Below, piece after piece: positions 42,210-51,903 of a DNA stretch of 58,326 nt. The translations under genes were made by a program, and so were the position numbers. The notes below the pieces were generated by a model that did no database searches, was not told the origin of the DNA, and was given only the letters and a program-made list of their open reading frames with translations. Numbering within the stretch: position 1 is the first letter of the stretch; every line of letters starts with the position of its first letter. The stretch is from Kroppenstedtia sanguinis. Lineage in GTDB: Bacteria > Bacillota > Bacilli > Thermoactinomycetales > DSM-45169. The stretch covers positions 1-58,326 of the forward strand of contig NZ_JBNPXF010000021.1 of NCBI RefSeq assembly GCF_050433445.1, written 5' to 3'.

Positions 42210-45200
42210 TTACTCCTCGATATGACTTTCCAATTCCATGTATTTTTGTTGAAGCTGTTCCAGTTGATCATCCGTTGCTTCCCAATATTGGCGTTGGTGA
42301 CACTCCAACAACGTTTCAATCATTTCGTGATAAGCAAAGCGGTTGTTCGCTTCCATCTGCTTACTACGCTCCTCATCTGCGACGTACGTCTCGTGTAACG
42401 CTGAGAAGACCCAGTTCTCCACTTGGTTTGTCGTCGCTGCAATTCCGAGTATATTTTCAAACCGCTGCGCGATCTTCTGTGCCCCATGGTGCGGATGCTC
42501 CAGTAAAGCATCGATCCACTTTGGATTGAGCAAACGGGTACGCACGCCACGGTTGATGGATTGTCCGGCTTCTTCGGTCAGGATCGTTTCACTTGTCGTA
42601 TCTGTAATATACACCTCCGGTTTCTTCCCCTTCACCACTTCGATTGATTTGGAAAAACCGCCGAAAAAACTATAGTAGTCATCCAAATCAATCAGTTCAT
42701 ACTCATGATTGCTTCTGAGCTGTGATACGATGTCCACCGCCTCCAGATGGGCGTCCAACAATTGCTCCATTTCCTGTCCGTGGTAGTTGCTACTATATAC
42801 ATAGCGGGTGTGCCTTTTGTACATCTCGCCAAGTTGTGCCTCGTCAGACCAATTTTTTGTTTCGATCAGTTTAGAGACGCCTGTACCGTATTCGCCTTCA
42901 GGAGGACCAAATATTCTTGCGCAGGCAAGATCCCTGGCCTTCTCTTGGGAGTATCCTTCATCTCGTAATTTTGTGTACAGTCTGTTCGTCTGACCTTTGA
43001 AATAATTGTCTTCCTCCGGCTCATCCAGCAACGCAATTCGCTTAAAGAGCTCATGCAGATCTTCGATGACGTTGGGAAACATATCTCGGAAAATGCCAGA
43101 AATATTTACGACGACATTCAAGCGGGGACGTTGCAACTGGTTCATGGGAATAATGTCATACACCCTGCGAAAGTCACTCGGTTTCGGAGCGAGGCGAGCC
43201 CCTAAGTAGTATAATATTTGGCCGATGGTTTCCCCACGTGTACGAGCTGTCTCCATTCCCCACATCACCACAGCCGTCGTCTCCGGATAATTCCCCGTCT
43301 GTGAACGATAAAGCTCCACGGTACGCTTCGCGATCTCCGCGCCGCGCTCGATTGCCGATGGACTGGGTACCTCCCGTGGGTCCAACTGGTACATATTTTT
43401 CCCCGTTGGCAATATTTCCGGGGAGCGGATGACATCACCGGCCAATTTTGCCGGGATATACTTCCCGTTCAACCCATGTAAAAGTGTATCCATTTCTTCG
43501 TTATGCAAGGTTGCTTCACAGGCGCGCTTGCCAAAGGACAATGTCTGCTCAAACAGACCTCTGAGATCACTGTTCACATCCGGTATTTTGCCGGATTCCA
43601 CATAAAGCTCCACTGCGCGAGCGGCCAAGTCATCCAATTTAGCCAACTGTTCAGTGTCATGGTCCGCAAGTAAGCGATCGTAATCCCATCCTTCCACATA
43701 CGCAAATAAGCGACGTAAAGACTGCGCTTCCGCTCGGTCGTGCCGCAATACAAATATCATGTGTTTAACGGCATCTTCCTTAGAGAATCCTTGTCCAAGC
43801 ACGTGCAGCCCATGAGGAATGAGGGAGCGATTGAGCCGGTACAATTCGGCTTCAACATCGTCAAGCTTTGTACTATTTAACTTCAGTTGCGAAGCGATTG
43901 CTTGCATTTGTGCCCAAATATGCGGACAGCGTTCCGGGTCCAATTGCTTCGCTTCGCGGTATTCGTGGAGAAGCTTATTTAGATGGTCATAGTCACCATA
44001 CAGTCCCCCTTCAGCAAATGGAGGAGCTTGGTAACTGATTAACGTGGCGTGAGAACGCCGTTTGGCAATCATCCCTTCAGAGGCGTTACCGACATAGTAA
44101 TAGTACAAATGCGGAACATCTCCGATAAACTGATCAGGGAAACAATCGGCGGACATTCCTGTTTCTTTGCCTGGTAAAAATTCAAGAGTCCCATGAGTGC
44201 CAACGTGTATGATCGCGTCAGCGGCAAATTGTTCACGCACCCATTTGTAAAAAGCGGCGTATTGGTGAGGCGGAGGCAGTTGATGATCGTGATACACTTT
44301 TTCCGGCTGTTCATGAATGCCGCGAGTCGGCTGTAAACCGATAAACACATTGCCGCTTATGAAACCCGGGATGAGAAACTGTTCTCCTTCAGTCATCACA
44401 GTTCCCGGTTCCGTTCCCCACTGGGAAACCACCTCTTTACGCCAACTTTTCATGGCTAATTCCCGGATATAGTCCGTTGAATCATACCGAATCAGGTTCG
44501 TTGTGGATAGATCATCGATCCATTTGCCCGAATTCACCAGTTGCCCCTGGATTAATTGATCCCGCAACTGATCAGCGGAATACGCGTCGACTTGATACCC
44601 TGCTTGTTTCAACTCTGTGAGTAAACGTGAGACCGATGCAAAAGTGTCTAAAAATGAGCCGCCGAATACATTTCCTTCTCCCGGAGGGTAATCGTAACCG
44701 ATCAGTGCAATTCTTTTTTCAGCATTCTTTTTTTGCTGAAGAGAGAGCCATTTTTCAATGCGAGCGATAAGAAGATCGACTCGCTCCTCTATAAGCTCAA
44801 GTTCCTTGAATCCGATCTGGTAGTTCGGGTCAAACCCTTTGGGTTGAATAGCAGCAACGGGGTAGGTTTCAATATTGCCGTCCAATTCCGGCAACACCAC
44901 ATGAACCAGGAAATCTGAGGGTGGTAGACCGCTTGCTTGCTCCCAGTCCTCTTTTTCTACTCGGGAGAGGAAGAAGGGATGTAAAACAGGAACGTCCAGT
45001 TGTTCCAAGATATTTACCGCACTTTGTTTCCCGTGGCCTCTCGGCCCCATACCCAAGCGGAAGCCTAGAAAGTTCACAATGAGATTCACCCGGTAGCCCG
45101 GCTGTTGCAATAATTCTTGTAATCGCTTCGTATCCACTTGCATTGTGCTCGTGAAGCCGATGGGCAACACATTGGCGATCGGTCTGATTTTACGGGCAAT

Positions 45201-45908
45201 CTCCGCGACGACCCCCGATGTCGCAACACGCGAATTGTACGCTAAGTAAAATACAGCCACCACCGGTTTGTTCGCCTCGAAATGCGTATCGTCAGCATAT
45301 GCTTCTACACTGTCGTAGAATCGCTTGCTGTCCGGATCGATAATTCCCAACCCTTCGTATTCTGTAGGCTTTGCCGGCGCAGGGAAATCAATATTTCCGT
45401 ATGTACGCCCGAGAAAGTAGATCAGTTGTTGCCAATTGAAGATACCCGATGCTTTCCAGTAGGCAACAATTTCCTCGTAATGGCTCAAAGCGCGTTTCTT
45501 TTCAGCGATCTGGGCAGCAGATAGGTGCACCCCTGCAGGCTCGCATAATGTAAGCTTTTGCGTCTGGTAATCATTCATGATTTCCCAGCCGCGTAACGGA
45601 CCCAACTTGACATACTTTTGAAGATGGGATCCGTTTAACATGAACGAGACTTGGTTCATTCCGTACGTACTGCACCTCTCTGCCATTTGATCGATCGTTG
45701 CTTCTTCTGCTCCGTGGGGATCGTAAAGGAAAAAGTCTGCTGTTTGCGCCGCCTGCGCAAAACGTTCCCATTCTCCTTCAGATAAGGCATGTTCAATATT
45801 AAATAGCGAGATACTGAACTGTTCCCTTTGTTCCACAGACAACTGTTGATGAGCCGTTGCGATATTCGATAATGTCGAGTAAGATGTCGTGGCTACGATC
45901 AGATGCAT
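42210..45908 (-). CDS. CobN/ChlH-type chelatase large subunit
   Basis: 1232 aa, covering the full CobN/Mg-chelatase H domain. Seen: DYPPGEGNVFGGSFLDTFAS, HVGTHGTLEFLPGKETGMSADCFPD, the metal-binding-type block VMWGMETARTRGETIGQILYYLG, and GPPEGEYGTGVSKLIE. It starts at the ATG 26 bp after chlD (AAAGGAG upstream). Known members insert Co2+ into hydrogenobyrinate diamide or Mg2+ into protoporphyrin; CobN-like HmuS proteins are linked to haem use in Bacteroidota. Here it is co-transcribed with a FecBCD importer under a Zur-like operator, so the metal and tetrapyrrole are open. Confidence 0.88.
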   Translation of the reverse strand: MHLIVATTSYSTLSNIATAHQQLSVEQREQFSISLFNIEHALSEGEWERFAQAAQTADFFLYDPHGAEEATIDQMAERCSTYGMNQVSFMLNGSHLQKYVKLGPLRGWEIMNDYQTQKLTLCEPAGVHLSAAQIAEKKRALSHYEEIVAYWKASGIFNWQQLIYFLGRTYGNIDFPAPAKPTEYEGLGIIDPDSKRFYDSVEAYADDTHFEANKPVVAVFYLAYNSRVATSGVVAEIARKIRPIANVLPIGFTSTMQVDTKRLQELLQQPGYRVNLIVNFLGFRLGMGPRGHGKQSAVNILEQLDVPVLHPFFLSRVEKEDWEQASGLPPSDFLVHVVLPELDGNIETYPVAAIQPKGFDPNYQIGFKELELIEERVDLLIARIEKWLSLQQKKNAEKRIALIGYDYPPGEGNVFGGSFLDTFASVSRLLTELKQAGYQVDAYSADQLRDQLIQGQLVNSGKWIDDLSTTNLIRYDSTDYIRELAMKSWRKEVVSQWGTEPGTVMTEGEQFLIPGFISGNVFIGLQPTRGIHEQPEKVYHDHQLPPPHQYAAFYKWVREQFAADAIIHVGTHGTLEFLPGKETGMSADCFPDQFIGDVPHLYYYYVGNASEGMIAKRRSHATLISYQAPPFAEGGLYGDYDHLNKLLHEYREAKQLDPERCPHIWAQMQAIASQLKLNSTKLDDVEAELYRLNRSLIPHGLHVLGQGFSKEDAVKHMIFVLRHDRAEAQSLRRLFAYVEGWDYDRLLADHDTEQLAKLDDLAARAVELYVESGKIPDVNSDLRGLFEQTLSFGKRACEATLHNEEMDTLLHGLNGKYIPAKLAGDVIRSPEILPTGKNMYQLDPREVPSPSAIERGAEIAKRTVELYRSQTGNYPETTAVVMWGMETARTRGETIGQILYYLGARLAPKPSDFRRVYDIIPMNQLQRPRLNVVVNISGIFRDMFPNVIEDLHELFKRIALLDEPEEDNYFKGQTNRLYTKLRDEGYSQEKARDLACARIFGPPEGEYGTGVSKLIETKNWSDEAQLGEMYKRHTRYVYSSNYHGQEMEQLLDAHLEAVDIVSQLRSNHEYELIDLDDYYSFFGGFSKSIEVVKGKKPEVYITDTTSETILTEEAGQSINRGVRTRLLNPKWIDALLEHPHHGAQKIAQRFENILGIAATTNQVENWVFSALHETYVADEERSKQMEANNRFAYHEMIETLLECHQRQYWEATDDQLEQLQQKYMELESHIEE

Positions 45909-45934
45909 ATATGCAACTCCTTTGCAAATCAAAC

Positions 45935-47884
45935 TTACCTATTGAAGAATACCCGTACTGTGTCTGCGATGCTTGAACTGGTCAGGTCGTCTAAGCGGCA
46001 ATAGTGGGCATGCATCGCATGGGCTAGCGTTTCGGCTAGGTGCAGTTTCACAAAGCTTTGTTCCGTGTCGATGATTAATGACTGTATCCCCGCAGCATAT
46101 ATGCGTTTCCCCACCTCCTGGCTCTGGGAGATCGCATCCTGTACGGCAGAATCTGGACTCAGTCCGACATTCGCCTTTCCATCCGTTAATACAATCATGA
46201 ATGGCAAAATTTCCGAGTCACGTCGCATCGCTTGGCATAACAATTCGTAACCCTTTTTTAATCCGTGGGCCAAGGGTGTCTTCCCTCCGGTTGGTAACTC
46301 GCGCAATTGTTTTTCAGCTAAATCCATACTGCGCGTGATCGGCAACACCTCGTTTGCACCTGCTTGCCGGAAAGTAACCATTCCCACCCGATCCCGCTTT
46401 TGATACGCATCTTGCAGTAAGGAAAAGATGGCTCCCTTCACAGCTTTCATCCGCTTTCCGGCTGCCATCGAACGGCTGCCATCCACCACGAATAACAGTG
46501 TGGCACCTGTCCGTTTTTCTCGAACCTTATACCGCAAGTCCTCCTTCGTAATGTGCCATACTGTCTTTCCAATGGAGCGTCGCATCTTCTGGTAAGGTGC
46601 CGCCGTACGTAATGTCGCATCCACTGCTATATTTGCCTCTGGCCCCTTCACTGTGGAGTATTTTACATAACGCCCCTGGTTCGTTCCCGATTGAGTCGTA
46701 CTCCTTTTTCCCGATCCGCTACGGGCAGTGTTGCCACTTGTATTGGCAAACCATTTGTTGATCTGTATGCTTTGTCCGATACTTTCCACGGTTTCATGAA
46801 TTGGATCCGGAGATTGCTGAGGGTGATCAAGTGGCTGCATGTCAGAGAAAGAGGGGCTTCGTTGGGACTCTTCACCTTTGTTAAGCTCGGCAGCTTCCGG
46901 TCCATGGGAAGCAGAACTTTCAGGAAGTGGGTCACTGTTTGGAGGATGCGATTCTGCTTTGTTCTGCTTTGTTTCATTCGGTTTCTCCTCTGATTCCCCT
47001 TTCTCCGTAGAATCACGTCTCACCCGGTGCAAAAGAACCAACTCGGCGGCCTGTCGTATATCACGCGCTTCCACCTGACTCCGCTTGTCCAAAGCCGCGA
47101 TGGCTCTCGCCGCCTCCACTAGATAGTACTCTCCTCGGTGGCCGGCACACCTCGCCTCAGTCGATGTCAAGACCGCCAGTTGCAGCATCTCCTGGCTCAC
47201 CTTCATATGGGAAAGAAACGCCTTCGCCTCTGTAATGGCTCCCCGTACTTTTCTCATCTCTTCATCCCAATAGGCTATAAAATCGCGGGGGCTTTGCTCA
47301 TAAGCAATCACATGACCTGCGACTTGCCGGCGATAATCCACATCCGTTAAACTCGGCATGGAAATCACCATGCTGAAGCGGTCTAACAAATGGGGCGCTA
47401 ACTCCCCTTCTTCCGGATTCATCACTGCAACCAGCAACCCCGCAACCGGATACGAAGCTGAGCCCCCTTCCCGTTCAATGGTATACTCTCCGGCTTCAAC
47501 AGCTGTTACGATGGCGTGGACAGCGCCCTCATTCATTAGATGGATATCATCCACAGTTAAAATATGGCGATGTGCTTCCGCAAGCAATCCCGGTTGCAGC
47601 CACTTCTCCCCTGTGTCGAGCAGATGTTCCACATCCATACTGCCTAATAGACGGTCTTCTGTAACATGAAGCGGAACATTTACACATCGTTTCCACGGGA
47701 GCAAGGTGGCTAAACTACGGGCTAACACCGTTTTTCCCGTCCCGCTCGGTCCGGACAACAGTAGACTGTGCAGTCGTTCATTTACGGCTAACATCATGAG
47801 TGCTTGCTTTGCCTGATCTTGACCGACTACAGCACAAAAGGGAAACGTGGGGTTGAGGTTCTGGAAAGTCTGTGCTGGCATCAT
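45935..47884 (-). CDS. ChlD/BchD-type chelatase subunit (AAA+ plus VWA)
   Basis: 649 aa. AAA+ domain (about 1-290) with an intact Walker A LLSGPSGTGKTVLARSLA and Walker B ILTVDDIHLM; an acidic, Ser/Pro/Gln-rich linker (about 295-390); a C-terminal VWA domain with MIDAS motif FVVDGSRSMAAGKRM and the third-site VLTDGKANVG. ChlD subunits are often ATPase-dead; here the P-loop looks functional. It forms the motor with ChlI that drives the H subunit. Overlaps chlI by 4 bp. Confidence 0.88.
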   Translation of the reverse strand: MMPAQTFQNLNPTFPFCAVVGQDQAKQALMMLAVNERLHSLLLSGPSGTGKTVLARSLATLLPWKRCVNVPLHVTEDRLLGSMDVEHLLDTGEKWLQPGLLAEAHRHILTVDDIHLMNEGAVHAIVTAVEAGEYTIEREGGSASYPVAGLLVAVMNPEEGELAPHLLDRFSMVISMPSLTDVDYRRQVAGHVIAYEQSPRDFIAYWDEEMRKVRGAITEAKAFLSHMKVSQEMLQLAVLTSTEARCAGHRGEYYLVEAARAIAALDKRSQVEARDIRQAAELVLLHRVRRDSTEKGESEEKPNETKQNKAESHPPNSDPLPESSASHGPEAAELNKGEESQRSPSFSDMQPLDHPQQSPDPIHETVESIGQSIQINKWFANTSGNTARSGSGKRSTTQSGTNQGRYVKYSTVKGPEANIAVDATLRTAAPYQKMRRSIGKTVWHITKEDLRYKVREKRTGATLLFVVDGSRSMAAGKRMKAVKGAIFSLLQDAYQKRDRVGMVTFRQAGANEVLPITRSMDLAEKQLRELPTGGKTPLAHGLKKGYELLCQAMRRDSEILPFMIVLTDGKANVGLSPDSAVQDAISQSQEVGKRIYAAGIQSLIIDTEQSFVKLHLAETLAHAMHAHYCRLDDLTSSSIADTVRVFFNR

Positions 47885-48810
47885 ACCTTTACATCGCTCA
47901 CTTCAGCAATGGCTTGTTCAATGCTCGCGTCAAAGTTCCTGTTTTCAAAGGGCGTTTGGCGCAGACGGTGGGGTAAAACAAGGGATGCGGCCTGCTCCAT
48001 ATCCTGGGGCGACACATTCTTTCTTCCATTCCAAGCAGCAAGGGTCTGTGCGGTTTTCATCATCATAATGTCGGCACGGTGACTGTGAATTCCCAGACGG
48101 ACCGAGATCCGGGCTACAACGGCAAGCATCTCCTCCGTGATTTCAACGTCGGATAGCATCTCTTTGGCTTGCTCAATTTGCCTGACTAACCTCAACTGCC
48201 TCGGTGCATACTCGCGACAAAACGTCTCCGGATCCGCCTCGTAGGCGAGACGGCGCTGAATAACTTTCATGCGTTGCTGGACATCTGGCTCCCCGGTTAC
48301 CTCCACTGATAAAGCAAACCGATCCGACAGTTGGGGACGCAAGTCGCCTTCCTCCGGATTCATCGTGCCTACCAAAACAAACTTCGCCGAATGGGTGAAC
48401 GAGATTCCTTCCCGCTCCACCGTATTCACTCCCATCGCTGCAGCATCCAACAGCACATCTACCAGGTGGTCTTCCAGTAAATTGATTTCATCTACGTACA
48501 AAATATGACCATCTGCTTGGGCCAGCAGCCCAGGTTCAAACTTCTTTTCCCCATGCTTCATCACGTGCTCTATATCGAGTGTCCCGACGACGCGATCTTC
48601 TGTTGCACTGACCGGCAAGTTGACAACCTGCAGGCCGTCCAACAAATCGGCTAACGCCCGCACGGCGGTTGATTTCGCAGTCCCTTTTTCACCGCGGATG
48701 AGTACTCCGCCCAGTTTGGGATTGATCACGTTTAACAATAAAGCCTGCTTCATCTTATCCTGACCGACAATCGCAGTGAAAGGGTACACAGACCGGGATG
48801 ATGTTGTCAT
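47881..48810 (-). CDS. ChlI/BchI-type chelatase ATPase
   Basis: 309 aa AAA+ protein. FTAIVGQDKMKQALLLNVINP at the N-terminus, Walker A IRGEKGTAKSTAVRAL, Walker B GHILYVDEINLLEDHLVDVLLD, sensor 1 LVGTMNPEEGDLRPQL, sensor 2 region RVSVRLGIHSHRAD. The small chelatase motor subunit. Start overlaps the ABC ATPase stop by 4 bp, so transporter and chelatase are one translational unit. Confidence 0.93.
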   Translation of the reverse strand: MTTSSRSVYPFTAIVGQDKMKQALLLNVINPKLGGVLIRGEKGTAKSTAVRALADLLDGLQVVNLPVSATEDRVVGTLDIEHVMKHGEKKFEPGLLAQADGHILYVDEINLLEDHLVDVLLDAAAMGVNTVEREGISFTHSAKFVLVGTMNPEEGDLRPQLSDRFALSVEVTGEPDVQQRMKVIQRRLAYEADPETFCREYAPRQLRLVRQIEQAKEMLSDVEITEEMLAVVARISVRLGIHSHRADIMMMKTAQTLAAWNGRKNVSPQDMEQAASLVLPHRLRQTPFENRNFDASIEQAIAEVSDVKV

Positions 48811-49616
48811 TTGCTTGGTACGCCCTCTTTCCGTTTCGAACTGGACCTTTTTATGATCAATCTGAACTCCCCATCCTCCGGGTCCGTATAGATTTGTGCA
48901 TCCACGTGAAACACCTCATTTAACATCCGTGGTGTCATCACCTCATGGGGTGGACCTTTGGCATACAGCCTCCCTTGATCCATGACCAAAATTTCATCGG
49001 AGTAAGCAGCCGCGTGGTTCATGTCATGCAAAACCATCAGGACGGACACACCGTGTTCGCGGTTGAGTTTTTTCACAACCTCCATGACTTCCAGTTGGTG
49101 GGACAAGTCCAAATAGGTCGTCGGTTCGTCGAGGAACAAGATTTGCGGCTGCTGGGCAAGGGCCATCGCAATCCACACACGCTGCCGTTCCCCGCCTGAT
49201 AAAAGCGAAACGTTTTGCTCAGCCAAATGTTGAATATTCGTTTGTTCCATCGCCCACCCGATGATCTGCTCATCGTCTGCGTTCATTTTTTGCAGAAATG
49301 ACTTGTGCGGTGAGCGTCCGTAAGAGACGAGCTGCTTGACAGCCACATCTACCTCTTCCGCTCCTTGAGTCAAAAAAGACATGGCACGCGCCACCTTTTT
49401 TGGCGAGATCTCGTACACATTCATCCCGCCAAGTAACACTTCACCTGATTTCGGCTTTAATTGCCGCACTAACATTTTTAACAACGTGCTTTTTCCGCTT
49501 CCATTCGGTCCGATAATGCTGTAGATCTTTCCTTTTGCAATCGTCATATTCAGGTCTGCAATCACCGTTTTATTTTGGAACCGTTGCACCAAACCTTTCG
49601 CCGAAAGTAAGCTCAC
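48807..49616 (-). CDS. FecE/BtuD-type ABC ATPase
   Basis: 269 aa. Walker A IGPNGSGKSTLLKML, signature LSGGERQRVWIAMAL, Walker B ILFLDEPTTYLDLSHQLEVM, switch His in LMVLHDMNHAAAY. The YLDLSHQLEVM ending is typical of siderophore/haem/B12 importers. GTG start overlapping the permease stop (GTGA). Powers import with the two genes upstream. Confidence 0.93.
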   Translation of the reverse strand: MSLLSAKGLVQRFQNKTVIADLNMTIAKGKIYSIIGPNGSGKSTLLKMLVRQLKPKSGEVLLGGMNVYEISPKKVARAMSFLTQGAEEVDVAVKQLVSYGRSPHKSFLQKMNADDEQIIGWAMEQTNIQHLAEQNVSLLSGGERQRVWIAMALAQQPQILFLDEPTTYLDLSHQLEVMEVVKKLNREHGVSVLMVLHDMNHAAAYSDEILVMDQGRLYAKGPPHEVMTPRMLNEVFHVDAQIYTDPEDGEFRLIIKRSSSKRKEGVPSK

Positions 49617-50620
49617 ATCGCTCTCCTCCGTAACAAATATAGAAAAAACGGTGCCCCTACTGCACCCATCATGACACCCACCGGAATTTCAATCGGTGCA
49701 AACATGAGGCGTGCCAACGTATCGCAAAATGTGATCACCACAACTCCTAACATGGCCGAGGCGGGGATCAGTACCCGATAGTCATTGCCGACCAACAACC
49801 GCGCCGCGTGAGGGACGATCAATCCGACGAAACCAAGCAAACCGGCCACACTTACGGCACTTGCCGCAAGTAACGTCGCTGTCGCCGTCATGACGAGTCG
49901 AATGACTTCCACCCGTGTCCCCAAGCTTTTCGCTGTCGTATCGCCAAGCATTAAAATATTCATCTTCTGCGACCCTAACCCTGCAATCAGCAAACCGAGA
50001 ATCGTATAAGGGAGAATCGTTTCTAGATGGGGCCAGCTTCTTGCCGACAGACTGCCAGCCAAAAAGTCAATCGTGCCCGTCAAACGATCACTGTAAAAGG
50101 TTAGCAACGTGGAGATCCCCGCACCGAAAAAAGCAGATACGGCTACACCGGCCAAAATAATGCGAGTCGGAACCACACCGTTTTTCCAGGCGAGCACATA
50201 AACGATGAGAGCGGCACCCGATGCACCGATAAACGCAACGGGAATTAACAAGTGGGGCAGATGTGGGAACAGGATTAATACGGTCATGCCGAGCAGACCT
50301 GCCCCGCTCGATACACCAATAATGTGCGGATCGGCGAGGGGATTTCGCATCACACCTTGGAGCAATGCACCCGACACAGCCAAATTGGCTCCCACTAAAG
50401 CGGCGACCAACGTTCGCGGCAACCGAATATTCCAGATGATGTCCCCCATACCTCCCACTTGACTGTGAAAAAACAAATAACTCCAAACCTCTTTGAGCGA
50501 TAGGGTGACTGCACCTGCGGAAACGCTGTACAGCATCGTCACCAATGCACTTGTGGAAAACAACACGAGCACACTCATCTTCCAACTACGTCGATCTCGT
50601 AAGGATTTACTTTTTTCCAT
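49613..50620 (-). CDS. FecCD-family ABC permease
   Basis: 335 aa, about ten TM segments. Family motifs: RLPRTLVAALVGANLAVSGALLQGVMRNPLADPHIIGVSSGAGLLG, with GFVGLIVPHAARLLVG near the C-terminus and GAPFFLYLLRRR at the end. A single gene, so it likely works as a homodimer as in BtuC. Start at the ATG inside the 3' end of the binding-protein gene (14-bp overlap). Confidence 0.93.
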   Translation of the reverse strand: MEKSKSLRDRRSWKMSVLVLFSTSALVTMLYSVSAGAVTLSLKEVWSYLFFHSQVGGMGDIIWNIRLPRTLVAALVGANLAVSGALLQGVMRNPLADPHIIGVSSGAGLLGMTVLILFPHLPHLLIPVAFIGASGAALIVYVLAWKNGVVPTRIILAGVAVSAFFGAGISTLLTFYSDRLTGTIDFLAGSLSARSWPHLETILPYTILGLLIAGLGSQKMNILMLGDTTAKSLGTRVEVIRLVMTATATLLAASAVSVAGLLGFVGLIVPHAARLLVGNDYRVLIPASAMLGVVVITFCDTLARLMFAPIEIPVGVMMGAVGAPFFLYLLRRRAM

Positions 50621-51590
50621 CGTCAAAAATATCCGGATATACGATTTTGGCCATATGTAGCATCGATTGATCGTAAGCCAAACCGGGATTCGTTAAGTAC
50701 CTTGCAGATGGAATCACCCTGACCCTGCCTTGCTGCACCGCTTTTAATGAAGCCCAGGCAGGATTGCCTTCCAGTTCCTTTTTGATTTTCTTCTCCCCTT
50801 GTTCTTGCGCCCCGTGAATCGTGATGAACACATAATCCGGCTGTGCCTCCACGAGTGCCTCCATACTGTACGGCACGGATGTTTGACTGCCATCTGGTTT
50901 AGGATTCATAGGTTTGGCCAGATTATCCATGCGCAATAACTCTCCGATCTCCAATGCTGTCGTATTCGCACGCTGAATGGACACGTTTGAGGGAGTCACA
51001 TTCAAGACGACGAATGAAGGGCCGGATTTCGGTAATTTCGCGGAAATATCCTCCATCTTGCCTTCCGTCTCTTTCAGCCTTTGCTTCGCCTTTCCCTCGT
51101 TCCCCGTTATTTGTCCCAACAAGGCTGCTTTCTCTTTCACATCGTTAAACGAACGCATTTGCATTAAGGCGAAGGGGATCTCATTTCTTTTCATCAAGTC
51201 AGACAGTTTCCCATGAAATGACGGGGTGCCGATGACGAAATCCGGATTTAACGCCACCAATTTCTCCACATTAATTTGGTTAATCGTTCCAACCTCCGGT
51301 AGATCTTGTGCTGCCTTCGGAACCGGAGAAGAGTATGTGCTCATACGCCCGACCGCTTCCCCTTCCAGGTCATACAGCAACGTTAAAAATTCCGGAGAGA
51401 GCACGACAATACGCTTCGGTTGCTCCTTGAGTGTGACGGTTTTACCTGTGTCATCCCGAAATTTTAAAAACGGTGCAGATGTTGTTTTCCCTTCATCGCC
51501 TTGGGCTGTCGGATCTGGTGACTGACCGCAAGCCGTAACGACTAGAGTGATTAACAAAACCAGCGTGACCACGAATCGCCTGTATCGCAT
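50607..51590 (-). CDS. Iron-siderophore/B12-type substrate-binding lipoprotein
   Basis: 327 aa. Signal peptide with lipobox LVVTAC near residues 16-21, then a class III (FhuD/BtuF) binding fold: KRIVVLSPEFLTLLYDLEGEAVGR, LPEVGTINQINVEKLVALNPDFVIG, a long central helix, and PDYVFITIHGA. GGGGGAG lies about 9 nt before the ATG. First gene of the six-gene operon. The ligand could be a metallophore, haem-like tetrapyrrole or cobamide; sequence does not decide. Confidence 0.92.
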   Translation of the reverse strand: MRYRRFVVTLVLLITLVVTACGQSPDPTAQGDEGKTTSAPFLKFRDDTGKTVTLKEQPKRIVVLSPEFLTLLYDLEGEAVGRMSTYSSPVPKAAQDLPEVGTINQINVEKLVALNPDFVIGTPSFHGKLSDLMKRNEIPFALMQMRSFNDVKEKAALLGQITGNEGKAKQRLKETEGKMEDISAKLPKSGPSFVVLNVTPSNVSIQRANTTALEIGELLRMDNLAKPMNPKPDGSQTSVPYSMEALVEAQPDYVFITIHGAQEQGEKKIKKELEGNPAWASLKAVQQGRVRVIPSARYLTNPGLAYDQSMLHMAKIVYPDIFDDGKK

Positions 51591-51615
51591 CCTTTTTAGC
51601 TCCCCCTGATGTATA

Positions 51616-51630
51616 TCGTAATCTTTACGT
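51616..51630. promoter_or_regulatory. Zur-like operator at the FecBCD-chelatase promoter
   Basis: TCGTAAT-C-TTTACGT, a 7-1-7 site with CGTAA/TTACG arms. The B. subtilis Zur consensus is TCGTAATnATTACGA, while Fur is TGATAATnATTATCA; this site has the TCG start of the Zur class. It lies just downstream of the -10, where a repressor would act. Confidence 0.6.
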
Positions 51631-51635
51631 TTTGA

Positions 51636-51664
51636 ATCGTATCCTATTCTTTTTTGAAAGTCAA
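51636..51664 (-). promoter_or_regulatory. Promoter of the FecBCD-chelatase operon
   Basis: Minus strand: -35 TTGACT (51664-51659), 17-bp spacer, -10 TACGAT (51641-51636). Start of transcription would fall inside the Zur-like box. Confidence 0.6.
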
Positions 51665-51805
51665 ATCACAATCACAGATTTATGTATCAGATATAGGTTA
51701 CAGTAGGGGATTTAACTCTGATTCCATCGTATATACCAAATCAAACCCCTTAAAAATCAATGGATGAACAAGTGGATACGCTTCGGAATCAATGTCGTTC
51801 TCCAC

Positions 51806-51834
51806 TTGACGTTTGTTTCTGAAGTGAATAATAT
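51806..51834 (+). promoter_or_regulatory. Orphan plus-strand promoter before a second Zur-like box
   Basis: -35 TTGACG (51806-51811), 17-bp spacer, -10 TAATAT (51829-51834). No protein gene follows on this strand: downstream lie the suf terminator and antisense sufB. Confidence 0.5.
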
Positions 51835-51846
51835 GTAGAAAGTAAA

Positions 51847-51861
51847 TCGTAATCGTTACTT
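51847..51861. promoter_or_regulatory. Second Zur-like operator
   Basis: TCGTAAT-C-GTTACTT within AAATCGTAATCGTTAC; core palindrome GTAA-TCG-TTAC. It lies just after the start point expected for the plus-strand promoter at 51806-51834. Confidence 0.5.
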
Positions 51862-51903
51862 TTTATACATAATTTTTCATCGCTGGGACGCTCATTTAAA
51901 GAC

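Noticed and set aside
42032..42319. Minus-strand open frame of 95 codons
   Set aside because: Made of the cobN 3' end in another phase plus MITE copy E.
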